Positions 26,924 to 36,187 are shown, counted from the stretch's first letter. The stretch is 64,000 bases of DNA from MPNP01 sp026709725 (GCA_965200805.1 OZ241384.1:2604001-2668000), one strand, 5' to 3'. Notes: generated by a model not told the origin, from the sequence alone. A program made the numbers and translations.

Positions 26924-28060
26924 ATGCCTGAACCGGCAGGAATTCAGTCGATTCGCATTCGCGGATTCAGGTCTCTTGCTGATGTTGAATTGTCAAGCCT
27001 GGGTCGTGCCAACATTCTGATCGGCGCCAATGGTTCCGGGAAATCCAATCTGATGCGTTTCTTTGAAATGCTCAGCTGGATGCTCCGGTCACGTCGCCTT
27101 GGAGAGTTTGTCCAGCGCTACGGCGGTGGCGACGACCAGCTGTTCAACGGGAGTCAAATCACTCCCGCCATGGCAGCCGAAATCAGCATCCAAACAGAGG
27201 CTGGTCGCAATGACTATCGGTTCACTCTTGCCCATGCACATCCTGACCGGTTGATGTTTACCAGGGAATCCTTCCGATTCAGCTGCCATGACCAGCCCTC
27301 TGAAGCGCCCTGGATCCATCTCCCTGGCAACGGATACAGCGAAGCACAGATTGTCGAGGCCCGACAGCTCCCGCACTTGTCGGAAAGTGAGCGGACGACC
27401 GGACGGACAATCACGCACCTTCTGCGGAACTGCGCCATCTATCAATTCCACGATACATCCGACACATCAGGTTTCAAGATGCGCTGGGAGATGGAAGACA
27501 ACAACACGCTCCGTTCCGATGGCGGGAATCTGGCAGCTGTCCTGCACAGACTTGAAGACCAGGACCCCCATCGGTTCGAGATGATCTGCCACCAAATCGG
27601 TCGCGTACTCCCCGTGTTCGACCGATTCCGGATCGAAAGCGGTTTCGGAAAGGTCCAGCTCCGTTGGAAAGCCAGGGGAACCGACAGGACATTCGGGGCA
27701 CATCTGACCTCTGACGGCTCATTGCGCTTCTTTGCCCTCGTGACCCTTCTGAACCTCCCGGTCGAGATGCTGCCCAATGTCATTCTTCTGGACGAACCTG
27801 AGCTTGGTCTGCATCCGATGGCCATTGCCCTCATCGGCGACATGATCAAGGGTCTCGCTCCCGACGTCAAGGTCATCGTTGCGACCCAGTCGCCCCTTCT
27901 TGTCGATGTGTTTGAGCTGGAGGAGGTCGTGGTTCTTGAGGCGGGGGATGGTTGCACACATGTCAAGAGACTGAAGCGTGCAGACTACAATGATTGGCTT
28001 GCTGAGGGTTTCACTTCAGGCGATCTTTGGCTGAAAAACCTGATCGGGGGCCGTCCTTGA
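26924..28060 (+). CDS. AAA ATPase (AAA_21/OLD-like) of a two-gene defence-like module
   Basis: SMC/OLD-type ATPase of 378 residues. Walker A GANGSGKS (34-41), an ABC-signature-like LTSDGSLRFF, Walker B VILLDEPELGLHP (from 286) and switch motif ATQSP (320-324) are intact; there is no C-terminal TOPRIM in the same chain. The next gene encodes a DUF4276 TOPRIM-like protein and overlaps the stop by 4 nt. This pairing resembles AbiL-type abortive-infection systems and, in architecture, PARIS. Phage-defence function is inferred from gene pairing, not shown. Confidence 0.85.
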   Translation: MPEPAGIQSIRIRGFRSLADVELSSLGRANILIGANGSGKSNLMRFFEMLSWMLRSRRLGEFVQRYGGGDDQLFNGSQITPAMAAEISIQTEAGRNDYRFTLAHAHPDRLMFTRESFRFSCHDQPSEAPWIHLPGNGYSEAQIVEARQLPHLSESERTTGRTITHLLRNCAIYQFHDTSDTSGFKMRWEMEDNNTLRSDGGNLAAVLHRLEDQDPHRFEMICHQIGRVLPVFDRFRIESGFGKVQLRWKARGTDRTFGAHLTSDGSLRFFALVTLLNLPVEMLPNVILLDEPELGLHPMAIALIGDMIKGLAPDVKVIVATQSPLLVDVFELEEVVVLEAGDGCTHVKRLKRADYNDWLAEGFTSGDLWLKNLIGGRP

Positions 28061-28707
28061 TCCGACTTGCCCTTTCGGTGGAAGGTCAGACCGAAGAAGA
28101 GTTCATCAAGACGGTTTTAGCTCCGCATCTGCTGCTCAAAGAAATATATGTCCAACCAATTGTGCTGGGGCGTGCGGGGAATCGTCGTCATGCCGGCGGG
28201 AATGTCACAATCGAGAGACTTGTCCGTGAAATCCTCACACTGCCGCGTTCGCATGATGCTGTCACCACCCTGGTCGACCATTATGGCTTCAGGGGAAAGG
28301 GGCAATGCACCGCCGACCGGCTTGAGGAAGGGATTCGCAGGGGCGTGGAGGAGAGGATCGGACCGCAGGGATGCAGGCTGAAGCCGTGTGTCCAGTGCCA
28401 TGAATTTGAGGCCCTGCCGTTTTCCGATGTCGATATGTTCTCGCGTCTGCCCGGTATCCCGAAAAACACGATTCGGGCACTCGGGAAAGTTCGGGAAAAA
28501 TTCAGAACCCCGGAAGAGATAAACGATAACTTCAATACGGCTCCGAGTCGGCGCATTCAGAATGAAATTCCACATGACCGGAAGCTCGCCCACGGTCCTG
28601 TGATCGCCAGGGCAACAGGCCTGGAGAGCATCCGCAGGGCATGTCCGCGCTTCAATGACTGGCTTGCTTGCCTGGAAGCTCCTCCCGGTCAAATTCAGGT
28701 CGTTTGA
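28057..28707 (+). CDS. DUF4276-family TOPRIM-like protein
   Basis: 216 residues using a TTG start at 28057, which has GGGGG about 7 nt upstream and overlaps the ATPase stop as TTGA; an in-frame TTG at 28027 is the alternative. The N-terminus LIRLALSVEGQTEEEF (Glu9), LVDHYGF (Asp74) and CHEFEALPFSD (114-124) match DUF4276, with acidic residues placed as in TOPRIM-like nuclease folds. In AbiL-like systems this partner is the likely effector controlled by the ATPase. Translational coupling suggests a fixed ratio of the two proteins. Confidence 0.85.
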   Translation: MIRLALSVEGQTEEEFIKTVLAPHLLLKEIYVQPIVLGRAGNRRHAGGNVTIERLVREILTLPRSHDAVTTLVDHYGFRGKGQCTADRLEEGIRRGVEERIGPQGCRLKPCVQCHEFEALPFSDVDMFSRLPGIPKNTIRALGKVREKFRTPEEINDNFNTAPSRRIQNEIPHDRKLAHGPVIARATGLESIRRACPRFNDWLACLEAPPGQIQVV

Positions 28708-29129
28708 TGATCATCGTTCTTCAGGCATTCCGGCCGTGTGGATCCTGCCGGTTTGCAGGAAAGCGCCGCGGAGCATCCTGAATTCGCGCAGGAAGGTTTT
28801 TTTGATCGAATATTGTCATCAGCTGGCCTCCTGATCGCTTGAACAAGTCCGGAGATGGAGTCGTGTGCCGTCAAAGGCTCTGGCGTCGTCTCCTCAAGTC
28901 CTGCCACAGATCACGGCCCTGACAGCGCCCCTCGAGGGCCGGAAACCGCTGTTTCGTGAAGATCGGGGCGAGGGATTGGCAGCTCGGGCTCCGCAAGAGG
29001 CGGTGGATGCATTCATCAGAGGCCGGTGGAGGACTCTCCTGATTCGGAATTGCCGCTGCTTGCATTGCGGGGTGGGGGGCACTATGCAAGCGCGCATTCA
29101 ACACAAGCGAATTTGTGCGAGGAGATGTT
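28708..29129. other. Intergenic region before yajC
   Basis: 422 bp with no recognised gene. It holds a weak terminator-like element near 28776-28803 and presumably the yajC-secDF promoter. Sequence such as CTCGAGGGCC... is not linked to any known element. Confidence 0.4.
28776..28803 (+). terminator. Possible intrinsic terminator after DUF4276 gene
   Basis: Short stem TCCTG / CAGGA (28776-28780, 28789-28793) followed by AGG and seven T (28797-28803). The stem is only 5 bp, so the call is weak. Confidence 0.35.
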
Positions 29130-29447
29130 ATGCTGGTAAGTCCTGCCTTGGCCCAGGCGGCTGGTGGTGGAGCGGGTTTTGGTCTGGTGAACCTCCTGCC
29201 GCTGATCCTGATTTTCGTCATCATGTATTTCTTGCTGATCAGGCCGCAGCAGAAGCGGGCCAAAGAGCATCGTGAGATGGTCGCCAACCTTGTCAGGGGA
29301 GATATGGTGGTGACACAGGGCGGAGTCATCGGGAAAATCACGCAGGTGAAAAAAGACAATGAAGTCATCGTTGAGGTCGCCGATGATGTCCACATCCGGG
29401 TTGTCCGCAGCACGATTGCCCAATTGAAGACAGCGGACAAGACCTAG
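29130..29447 (+). CDS. yajC: Preprotein translocase subunit YajC
   Basis: Small accessory subunit of the SecDF-YajC complex, 105 residues. One N-terminal helix (LLPLILIFVIMYFLLIRPQQKR) with the hallmark RPQQKR end is followed by a soluble domain (VRGDMVVTQGGVIGKI). The ATG at 29130 has GGAG 5 nt upstream; a GTG at 29115 is possible. First gene of yajC-secD-secF. Confidence 0.95.
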   Translation: MLVSPALAQAAGGGAGFGLVNLLPLILIFVIMYFLLIRPQQKRAKEHREMVANLVRGDMVVTQGGVIGKITQVKKDNEVIVEVADDVHIRVVRSTIAQLKTADKT

Positions 29448-29491
29448 GAATCCCCGCCGGACCACGGCGCTTCTGGCATCTGCGGTAATCC

Positions 29492-31156
29492 ATGCTCATA
29501 ATCCCGATCTGGCAAAAAACGCTTGTCATCGCTATCTGCCTCGGTGGAGTCCTTCTGGCCTTTCCCAATCTGTTTTATGACAGGGTCGAGCGCTACAATG
29601 ACGCTGTTGTCCGGATGGAGAATCGTGGAGCGGCAGATCCGGAAACGCAGGCCGGTCTGGACCTGTGGCCATCGTGGCTGCCATCATCGCTTGTCTCGCT
29701 CGGACTTGATCTGCGGGGCGGTGCGCATCTCCTGGCCGAGATCCAGCTCGAGGATGTTCATGCCGATCGCATGGATGCCCTCTGGCCGGAAGTTCGTGAT
29801 GTTCTGCGGCAGAACCGTGATCTGGTCGGTTCGATTCGTCGACAGGCCGCACCGCCGGATGAATTGCGCGTTTCAATTGCCAATACCGATGCTCTTGATG
29901 AGGCGGCCGGGCTGATCGGGGAGATCTCGCGCCCGATCCTCACCCTTGGCGGCCTGAATTCCAGTACGCTTGATGTGGCTGTCGAAGACAACATGATTCA
30001 TATTGCCCTGACCGATGATGAACGGGCTGCAACCGACAATCGGACGATGCAGCAGTCACTGGAAATCATTCGCCGGCGCGTGGATGAAGTTGGAACACGG
30101 GAGCCGATCATCCAGCGCCAAGGCACGGACCGGATCATTATCCAGGTGCCCGGGATCGGTTCGGCCGCCGAGCTGAAGGAGCTGCTTGGCCAAACGGCCC
30201 GACTGTCTTTCCACCATGTCATCCGCACGGTCAATTCCGGGACGGCGCAGCCGTCCGGTCGACAGGTTGTATATCCGGATATTGACAATCCTGACCTGAG
30301 CTATGTCCTGGAGCGGGTCCCGGTGGTTGCGGGAGAGGACCTGACCGATGCCCAGCCCGATTTTGATGAAAACGGACTGCCGGCGGTCAGTTTCAGATTC
30401 AATCCCACCGGAGCCCGCAGATTTGGTGATTACACAGCGGAAAACATCGGCCTGCCTTTCGCAATCGCGCTGGATGGTGAAGTTATTTCCGCACCGGTCA
30501 TCCGTTCACACATTCCCGGCGGTTCAGGGATCATTACGGGCCAGTTTACTGTCGAAGAATCCACAAATCTGGCAGTGCTGTTGCGGGCCGGCGCCCTGCC
30601 TGCCGGGATGGTGTTTCTTGAGGAACGCACCGTGGGGCCTGAACTTGGTCAGGATTCAATTGATGCCGGCAAGGTTGCCTGTATTGTCGCAGCAGGTGCC
30701 GTTCTTGTCTTCATGATCCTCAGCTATGGACTCTTCGGCCTCTTTGCAAATGCTGCATTGATGGTGAATCTCTTCCTGATCTTTGGCATCCTTTCAATTC
30801 TCGGGGCAACGCTCACGCTCCCCGGGATTGCCGGCATCGTGCTGACCATCGGTATGGCTGTCGATGCCAATGTTCTTGTCTTTGAGCGAATACGGGAGGA
30901 ACTCAAGACTGCCAAAGGCCCATCCCGGGCAATCGAGGTGGGGTACGAGCGCGCCCTCACTGCCATCCTTGATGCGAATATCACCACGCTCATCGCGGCA
31001 ACAATTCTCTTCATGCTGGGAACCGGGCCCGTCAAGGGGTTTTCCGTCACCCTTGGCATCGGTGTCATCACCAGCATGTTTACCGCGATCTTCCTGACCC
31101 GACTGCTGGTGGTGGTCTGGTACAGCCGCCGGCGCCCGCGTACACTGAACATTTGA
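29492..31156 (+). CDS. secD: Protein translocase subunit SecD
   Basis: Membrane component that uses proton motive force to complete Sec export, 554 residues. An N-terminal helix is followed by the large periplasmic P1 region (GLDLRGGAHLLAEIQ, RRVDEVGTREPIIQRQG) and six C-terminal helices with the family stretch TIGMAVDANVLVFERIREEL, which holds the proton-relay Asp. It is 7 nt from secF. Confidence 0.97.
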   Translation: MLIIPIWQKTLVIAICLGGVLLAFPNLFYDRVERYNDAVVRMENRGAADPETQAGLDLWPSWLPSSLVSLGLDLRGGAHLLAEIQLEDVHADRMDALWPEVRDVLRQNRDLVGSIRRQAAPPDELRVSIANTDALDEAAGLIGEISRPILTLGGLNSSTLDVAVEDNMIHIALTDDERAATDNRTMQQSLEIIRRRVDEVGTREPIIQRQGTDRIIIQVPGIGSAAELKELLGQTARLSFHHVIRTVNSGTAQPSGRQVVYPDIDNPDLSYVLERVPVVAGEDLTDAQPDFDENGLPAVSFRFNPTGARRFGDYTAENIGLPFAIALDGEVISAPVIRSHIPGGSGIITGQFTVEESTNLAVLLRAGALPAGMVFLEERTVGPELGQDSIDAGKVACIVAAGAVLVFMILSYGLFGLFANAALMVNLFLIFGILSILGATLTLPGIAGIVLTIGMAVDANVLVFERIREELKTAKGPSRAIEVGYERALTAILDANITTLIAATILFMLGTGPVKGFSVTLGIGVITSMFTAIFLTRLLVVVWYSRRRPRTLNI

Positions 31157-31163
31157 GATACCG

Positions 31164-32138
31164 ATGCGTCTGAAGCTCGTTCCAGCAGAGACAAGGTGGA
31201 ATTTTCTCTCCTACACCCGTTTTGCTGTTCCGGCTTCCCTGCTTGCGATGGCGGCATCCGTGGTTTTGACAGCCGTCGTCGGTCTTAATTTCGGTATTGA
31301 TTTTCGTGGGGGAACCGTCATCCGGACCCAGAGCACCACTCCGGTTGACATCGGCGTCTATCGGGATGCGGTGACCCGGCTTGGTCTCGGTGACATCTCG
31401 ATTACCAATGTCAACGATCCCACCTTTGCCATCGACCAGCATGTCGCACTCCTGCGGATCAGTGTGCAGCAGGGCGATGAGTCCATCGCCTCGACAACCG
31501 TCAATCAGGTACAGGATGCCCTTCGGTCAATTGATCCTGCAATCGTATTCCCGCTGGTTGAGAGTGTCGGTCCGAAAGTGTCCGGTGAACTGATTCAGAA
31601 AGCCATCATTGCTGTGATTGCCGCAATCGTCGCTGTCCTCATTTACATCTGGCTCCGTTTCGAGTGGCAGTTTTCGCTCGGTGCCGTGGCAGCACTCATT
31701 CACGATGTCCTGTTGACCCTTGGCCTCTTCAGTCTGCTGCAGATCAAATTTGATCTGGCCATCATTGCCGCCCTTCTGACCATCGTCGGCTACTCTCTCA
31801 ATGACACCGTTGTTGTCTACGACCGAGTGCGTGAGCAATTGAAGCGCTACAGGAAACGCCCTTTGGTCGATGTCCTGAACCTCGCCCTCAACTTAACGCT
31901 GTCACGTACGGTTGTGACATCCTTCACAACGCTCCTGGCTCTGCTCTCGCTCTTTGTCTTCGGTGGAGATGTTATCCGCGGCTTTGTTTTTGCCATGATC
32001 TGGGGCGTTCTTGTCGGGACGTATTCGTCCGTATTCATTGCGACCTACGCTCTCCAGAAAATCGGTGTCAAAAGGGACTGGACCAAGGCGAAGGATACCA
32101 TGGGCACGAAATTCTCCAGCGGCAATGGGGATGGCTGA
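31164..32138 (+). CDS. secF: Protein translocase subunit SecF
   Basis: Partner of SecD, 324 residues with six helices. Characteristic parts are LNFGIDFRGGTVI near the N-terminus, YSLNDTVVVYDRVREQL in the fourth-helix region and LSRTVVTSFTTLLALLSLFVFGG. The stop codon overlaps the start of the following permease gene. Confidence 0.97.
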   Translation: MRLKLVPAETRWNFLSYTRFAVPASLLAMAASVVLTAVVGLNFGIDFRGGTVIRTQSTTPVDIGVYRDAVTRLGLGDISITNVNDPTFAIDQHVALLRISVQQGDESIASTTVNQVQDALRSIDPAIVFPLVESVGPKVSGELIQKAIIAVIAAIVAVLIYIWLRFEWQFSLGAVAALIHDVLLTLGLFSLLQIKFDLAIIAALLTIVGYSLNDTVVVYDRVREQLKRYRKRPLVDVLNLALNLTLSRTVVTSFTTLLALLSLFVFGGDVIRGFVFAMIWGVLVGTYSSVFIATYALQKIGVKRDWTKAKDTMGTKFSSGNGDG

Positions 32139-32913
32139 CCTTACCCGAACACTCCTTGCCGACATCACATCATTGTACAGTCCGGCGGCCCTGCTCTGGC
32201 TGTGCATCGGTTCCCTTCTCGCCGGCCTTGTACGGGGGTTCACGGGTTTCGGCACCGCAATGGTGTTCCTTCCCTTCGCCGGCCGTGTCACCGACCCGGT
32301 TCAGGCGATCACGATCATGATGCTGATGGATCTGCTGGGCCCGATGCTTTTGGCCCCCCGAACGCTCAAACAGACCAACAGGGGCGAACTGGTCAAGCTG
32401 ACTGTCGGCGCCGTGCTTGCCATGCCCCTTGGTGTTCTTGTCCTTTTCCTGTTGCCGCCGGACATGTTCCGCTACATCGTGTCAGCGGTGACATTCGTCC
32501 TTCTCTTCTGTTTGATTGGCGGGGTTCGCTACCGCAAGCCGCTTGCCCCGGCAACGGTTTATGGTGTGGGTGCCGCGGGTGGTTTTTTCGGGGGATCTGT
32601 CGGTCTGCCCGGACCGCCGGTTATTTTTCTTTATTTTGCCAGCACTCTGCCGGCGGCAGTGATCCGGGCCAATATCTTCATCTATCTGCTCATTGCCGAT
32701 CTCCTCATTCTCGCCGCGTTCGGCATTCAGGGACGCCTGCTGACAGAGGCCGTTGTCGTGGGTCTCCTCATGGGTTTCCCGTGTCTCCTGACGATGGGAT
32801 TGGGCAGCGTTCTTTTCAATCCGGCCCATGAGCGGCTCTATCGCGGTGCAGCGTATTTCATCATTGCTGCCTCGGCCGTGATCGGTCTGCCCGTTATCGG
32901 CCAATTCCTCTGA
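32125..32913 (+). CDS. TSUP (TauE/SafE) family membrane permease
   Basis: Predicted exporter/importer of sulfite, sulfonate or small organic anions, 262 residues with about eight helices. The family repeats are visible as GLVRGFTGFGTAMVFLP at the N-terminal half and GGFFGGSVGLPGPPVIFLY in the second half. The start at 32125 (or 32131) overlaps secF, so it may share the sec transcript. Substrate not predictable from sequence. Confidence 0.87.
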   Translation: MGMADLTRTLLADITSLYSPAALLWLCIGSLLAGLVRGFTGFGTAMVFLPFAGRVTDPVQAITIMMLMDLLGPMLLAPRTLKQTNRGELVKLTVGAVLAMPLGVLVLFLLPPDMFRYIVSAVTFVLLFCLIGGVRYRKPLAPATVYGVGAAGGFFGGSVGLPGPPVIFLYFASTLPAAVIRANIFIYLLIADLLILAAFGIQGRLLTEAVVVGLLMGFPCLLTMGLGSVLFNPAHERLYRGAAYFIIAASAVIGLPVIGQFL

Positions 32914-33095
32914 GCGCCCTTTTGATCGCTGCACGAGAATCGGGCATCCCGACCACTCGCCGGTACCGGAACATTCATCCGGGCACACCGATGTCTGCAT
33001 CGGGCATCTGCTGGTTTCGCATCTGGAATCAACATAGTATGGGAGATGATTGCAATCGGCCCTAACGACGACCAAACCAGACAAGGAGACAAGAT

Positions 33096-33695
33096 ATGAC
33101 TTTTCACCTGCCCGACCTGCCCTATGGTCTTGATGCGCTTGCCGATGGCGGCATGTCGCGCGAAACACTTGAGTTTCACCATGGCCTGCACCACAAGGCC
33201 TATGTTGACAACGGCAACAAGCTGATTGCCGGCACTGAGTGGGAAGGCAAGCAGCTCGAAGACATCGTCACCGGCACCTATCAGGAGGGGTCTGTTGCCC
33301 AGAACGGGATCTTCAACAACGCCTCACAGCACTGGAATCACTGCCAGTTCTGGGAGATGATGGGTCCTGGATCAGGTGCCATGCCATCAGAGCTGGAAAA
33401 GCGCATCATTGATGCATTCGGTTCCGTTGATGACTTCAAGAGCCAGTTTGCGGCAGCCGGTGTCGGACAATTCGGTTCCGGCTGGTGCTGGCTTGTCGTC
33501 GACCAGATGGGTGAGTTGAAGATCACCAAAACCGAGAATGGTGTCAACCCGCTCTGCTTTGGCATGACGGCACTCCTGGGATGTGATGTCTGGGAACATT
33601 CCTATTACATCGACTTCCGCAATCGGCGGCCTGCCTATCTGGAGAATTTTCTCGACAATCTCGTCAACTGGGAAGCTGTTGCGACCCGACTTTGA
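33096..33695 (+). CDS. sodB: Superoxide dismutase (Fe/Mn family)
   Basis: Converts superoxide to hydrogen peroxide and oxygen in the cytoplasm, 199 residues. Metal ligands are visible: His in FHHGLHHKAYVDN, His in NNASQHWNHCQFW, and Asp/His in the CDVWEHSYYIDF block. A strong ribosome site AAGGAG precedes the ATG. The FHHGLHHKAYV and QHWNHCQFW patterns are usual for alphaproteobacterial SodB; metal preference (Fe or Mn) is not settled by sequence. Confidence 0.95.
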   Translation: MTFHLPDLPYGLDALADGGMSRETLEFHHGLHHKAYVDNGNKLIAGTEWEGKQLEDIVTGTYQEGSVAQNGIFNNASQHWNHCQFWEMMGPGSGAMPSELEKRIIDAFGSVDDFKSQFAAAGVGQFGSGWCWLVVDQMGELKITKTENGVNPLCFGMTALLGCDVWEHSYYIDFRNRRPAYLENFLDNLVNWEAVATRL

Positions 33696-33707
33696 CAGGA
33701 CCATCTG

Positions 33708-33732
33708 CCCCGGGCGGCCCGGCTGCCCGGGG
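33708..33732. terminator. Hairpin between convergent sodB and LOG genes
   Basis: CCCCGGGC / GCCCGGGG, an 8-bp perfect stem with a 9-nt loop, 13 nt after the sodB stop and 10 nt from the 3' end of the opposing gene. No U-tract; possibly bidirectional. Confidence 0.45.
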
Positions 33733-33741
33733 GATCCTGAA

Positions 33742-34330
33742 TCATCTCTGCCCGGCTGCATCCTGTTTCAGGCAGGCAACGAGGCCGGGCACCGAATCGA
33801 AGACATCATACAATTGCCGTGATGAGTCGGAAGCGAATCCGTATTCAACGATGTCGTGCATGCCCTTGAGGATCGAGTCCCAGCAGTCATCCAGATTCAG
33901 GATGCGGACCGGTTTGGCGTGCTGTCCAAGTTTTTTTGAGGGTCAGGATCTCAAACATTTCATCAAGCGTGCCCAATCCCCCGGGCAGAATCACGAAGAC
34001 ATCGGAATTGACCAGCATGATATTTTTTCGCTCATTCATGGTGTGAGTGAAAACCGTGGCATCAAGATTCGGCATCAGCTGTTCGGGAAGGTGGGTTGGA
34101 ATCACTCCGAAAACCCTGCCGCCGTGGGTCATTGCTGAACGGGCCATCGTCCCCATCATCCCACAGATTCCCGCTCCATATACCAGCTGCCATCCTTCAT
34201 GGGCGATGGCTTGACCAAGTTTCGCCGCTGCCTCGGAAAATACGTCCCGTGTGCCGTCCCTCGAGCCGCAGAACACACAGACAGAGAAGACCGCCATCCC
34301 TTCCGGTCGTGATTGCAACGTCTCCATCAT
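33742..34330 (-). pseudogene. LOG-family (cytokinin riboside phosphohydrolase-like) gene with frameshift
   Basis: Encodes a Rossmann-like LOG protein (nucleoside 5'-monophosphate phosphoribohydrolase). FCGSRDG, VYGAGICGMMG and the active-site PGGLGTLDEMFE are intact. After ILTLKK the frame is lost at a run of seven A (T7 at 33931-33937 on the plus strand), giving a 147-residue product. Reading six A instead continues as KKLGQHAKPVRILNLDD... to a stop at 33742, restoring the usual ~195 residues. It may be a real mutation, a sequencing error, or slippage at the A-run. Confidence 0.85.
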
Positions 34331-34495
34331 GCGTTCCCAGCCCTCATCCGACCAGTCTGCAATTCACGATTGCGCACGGACCTTGCGCAACTCCGGCGGC
34401 AATTGTCAATTTATTGGTTCAGACCTATAGAGAAACATGTATAAGAGCGCACTTTGGAGGACCGGTCGCGTTCAAGCCGGAGAGGATTTGTGTGA

Positions 34496-36187
34496 ATGCC
34501 TGAAAAACCCGCTCGCAGATTCCTCCTGAGTGCCCTTGTTGCAATCGCTCTTGTTCTTGCAGCGTACCTCTTTCTTCTCTCGGAACCCCCGGACCCGCCG
34601 GAGGAGCCAACCCGGCCCGCAGAAGAGACCACCACCATCACGCCACCCCCGGCAGACCCGGCCCCGCCCGCCGACGATGTCACATCACAGGCTGACACCG
34701 AACCGGTCGGAGAGGCTGAACCACAGGCGGAGACGCCAGCCGCTGAACCCCCGGACCGCGACGATGCTCCCGAAGCCCCGCCGGAGGAGCCAACCCGGCC
34801 CGCAGAAGAGACCACCACCATCACGCCACCCCCGGCAGACCCGGCCCCGCCCGCCGACGATGTCACATCACAGGCTGACACCGAACCGGTCGGAGAGGCT
34901 GAACCACAGGCGGAGACGCCAGCCGCTGAACCCCCGGACCGCGACGATGCTCCCGAAGCCCCGCCGGAGGAGCCAACCCGGCCCGCAGAAGAGACCACCA
35001 CCATCACGCCACCCCCGGCAGACCCGGCCCCGCCCGCCGACGATGTCACATCACAGGCTGACACCGAACCGGTCGGAGAGGCTGAACCACAGGCGGAGAC
35101 GCCAGCCGCTGAACCCCCGGACCGCGACGATGCTCCCGAAGCCCCGCCGGAGGAGCCAACCCGGCCCGCAGAAGAGACCACCACCATCACGCCACCCCCG
35201 GCAGACCCGGCCCCGCCCGCCGACGATGTCACATCACAGGCTGACACCGAACCGGTCGGAGAGGAATCTGCACCCGGGGCAGATGGCATTGATGATCAGG
35301 GCGGGACTGTATCAGCGGTGGTGGATGATCATCCGTTGGAGTTTGACATTGTCCGGGTCGACAAATCCGGGTTTGTGACCATGGCCGGACGGGGAACGCC
35401 CGGGAGCATGATCAGGATTCTTCTGAATGGTGAGGAAATATCAACTGCTGAAGTCGGCCCCGATGGCTCGTTTGCAGCGTTTTTTACAATTAAAGATCTC
35501 TCTGCTCCGGTACGAATCCAGCTGCTTGAGATCAATGGGGACGATGGTCAGGGGCGCTCCTCTGAAGACACTGTGCTGGTTCTCGCTAAACCGCCCGGGA
35601 CCGGTGAGGGGACGGCTGTCGTTGCCGAAGCGGACAACGACCCCATTACTGTGCTGGAGACCAAGGATGGTGTTGAATTGCTTGGGCCGCAGGGCACTGA
35701 CAGGGAACTGCGTATCGATTTGCTGACATTTGACAGAGATGGTGCTGTTGTTGTCGCCGGGCGGGGCACCCCGGGTCGGGCTTTATTGATCTACATCGAC
35801 AATATCTTTGTGACTGAGGTCAAGATTGCCGAGAGCGGATCCTGGCAGGTCCGCCTGCCCCCGGTGACGCCGGGTCAGCATATATTGCGGGTCGATCAGA
35901 TTGATGAGGAAGCTTCCGTCATCAACCGCCTGGAGATGCAGTTCAATCCGGATGCAGACACTGCGACCGAAGAGGACGTGATTGCAACGGACGGGAACGG
36001 TCGGCGTCCGCCGGATTATACCAAAACAGAACTGGTCATTGTCCGCAAGGGCTACACGCTCTGGGGGATTTCCCGTTCCAAATACGGGTTGGGCAGACTT
36101 TATGTCACGATTTTCGAGGCCAATGATCACCTGATCAAGGATCCCGATCTTATCTACCCGGGTCAGATCTTCATCATCCCGAAGTAA
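34496..36187 (+). CDS. Membrane-anchored, repeat-rich LysM-domain envelope protein
   Basis: 563 residues. A short cytoplasmic start and one helix (about 8-28, FLLSALVAIALVLAAYLFLL) anchor it in the inner membrane. Residues ~35-256 are 3.65 copies of a 61-residue Pro/Glu/Ala/Asp-rich repeat, probably an extended periplasm-spanning stalk. Two Ig-like beta domains follow (each with FDxxxVxxxGxVxxAGRGTPG), then a C-terminal LysM domain (about 508-560, IVRKGYTLWGISRSKYG). It should tether the inner membrane to peptidoglycan. Ig-LysM relatives occur in Rhodospirillales; precise role unknown. Confidence 0.85.
   Translation: MPEKPARRFLLSALVAIALVLAAYLFLLSEPPDPPEEPTRPAEETTTITPPPADPAPPADDVTSQADTEPVGEAEPQAETPAAEPPDRDDAPEAPPEEPTRPAEETTTITPPPADPAPPADDVTSQADTEPVGEAEPQAETPAAEPPDRDDAPEAPPEEPTRPAEETTTITPPPADPAPPADDVTSQADTEPVGEAEPQAETPAAEPPDRDDAPEAPPEEPTRPAEETTTITPPPADPAPPADDVTSQADTEPVGEESAPGADGIDDQGGTVSAVVDDHPLEFDIVRVDKSGFVTMAGRGTPGSMIRILLNGEEISTAEVGPDGSFAAFFTIKDLSAPVRIQLLEINGDDGQGRSSEDTVLVLAKPPGTGEGTAVVAEADNDPITVLETKDGVELLGPQGTDRELRIDLLTFDRDGAVVVAGRGTPGRALLIYIDNIFVTEVKIAESGSWQVRLPPVTPGQHILRVDQIDEEASVINRLEMQFNPDADTATEEDVIATDGNGRRPPDYTKTELVIVRKGYTLWGISRSKYGLGRLYVTIFEANDHLIKDPDLIYPGQIFIIPK
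34598..35265. repeat. 183-bp in-frame tandem repeats, 3.65 copies
   Basis: Copies start at 34598, 34781, 34964 and 35147, the last stopping at 35265. No base difference between copies was seen. Each encodes 61 residues, so copy-number change keeps the frame. All other frames through the array are also open, which produces long spurious ORFs on both strands. Confidence 0.97.

Noticed and set aside
26924..28707. Calling the pair PARIS outright
   Set aside because: PARIS uses a DUF4435 effector; the partner here matches DUF4276, so only an analogous layout can be claimed.
33742..34330. Programmed frameshift in the LOG gene
   Set aside because: No stimulatory structure or precedent in this family; a simple indel or sequencing error is more likely, so it is listed as a frameshifted gene.
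34598..35265. Possible CRISPR-like array
   Set aside because: Units are 183 bp, directly contiguous, without spacers, and lie in frame within a gene.
34411..35289. 292-codon minus-strand ORF opposite the LysM gene, itself repetitive
   Set aside because: All frames through the 183-bp G+C-rich repeat are open. This one is Ser/Gly low-complexity with no start signal, whereas the plus frame has a membrane anchor and a LysM domain.
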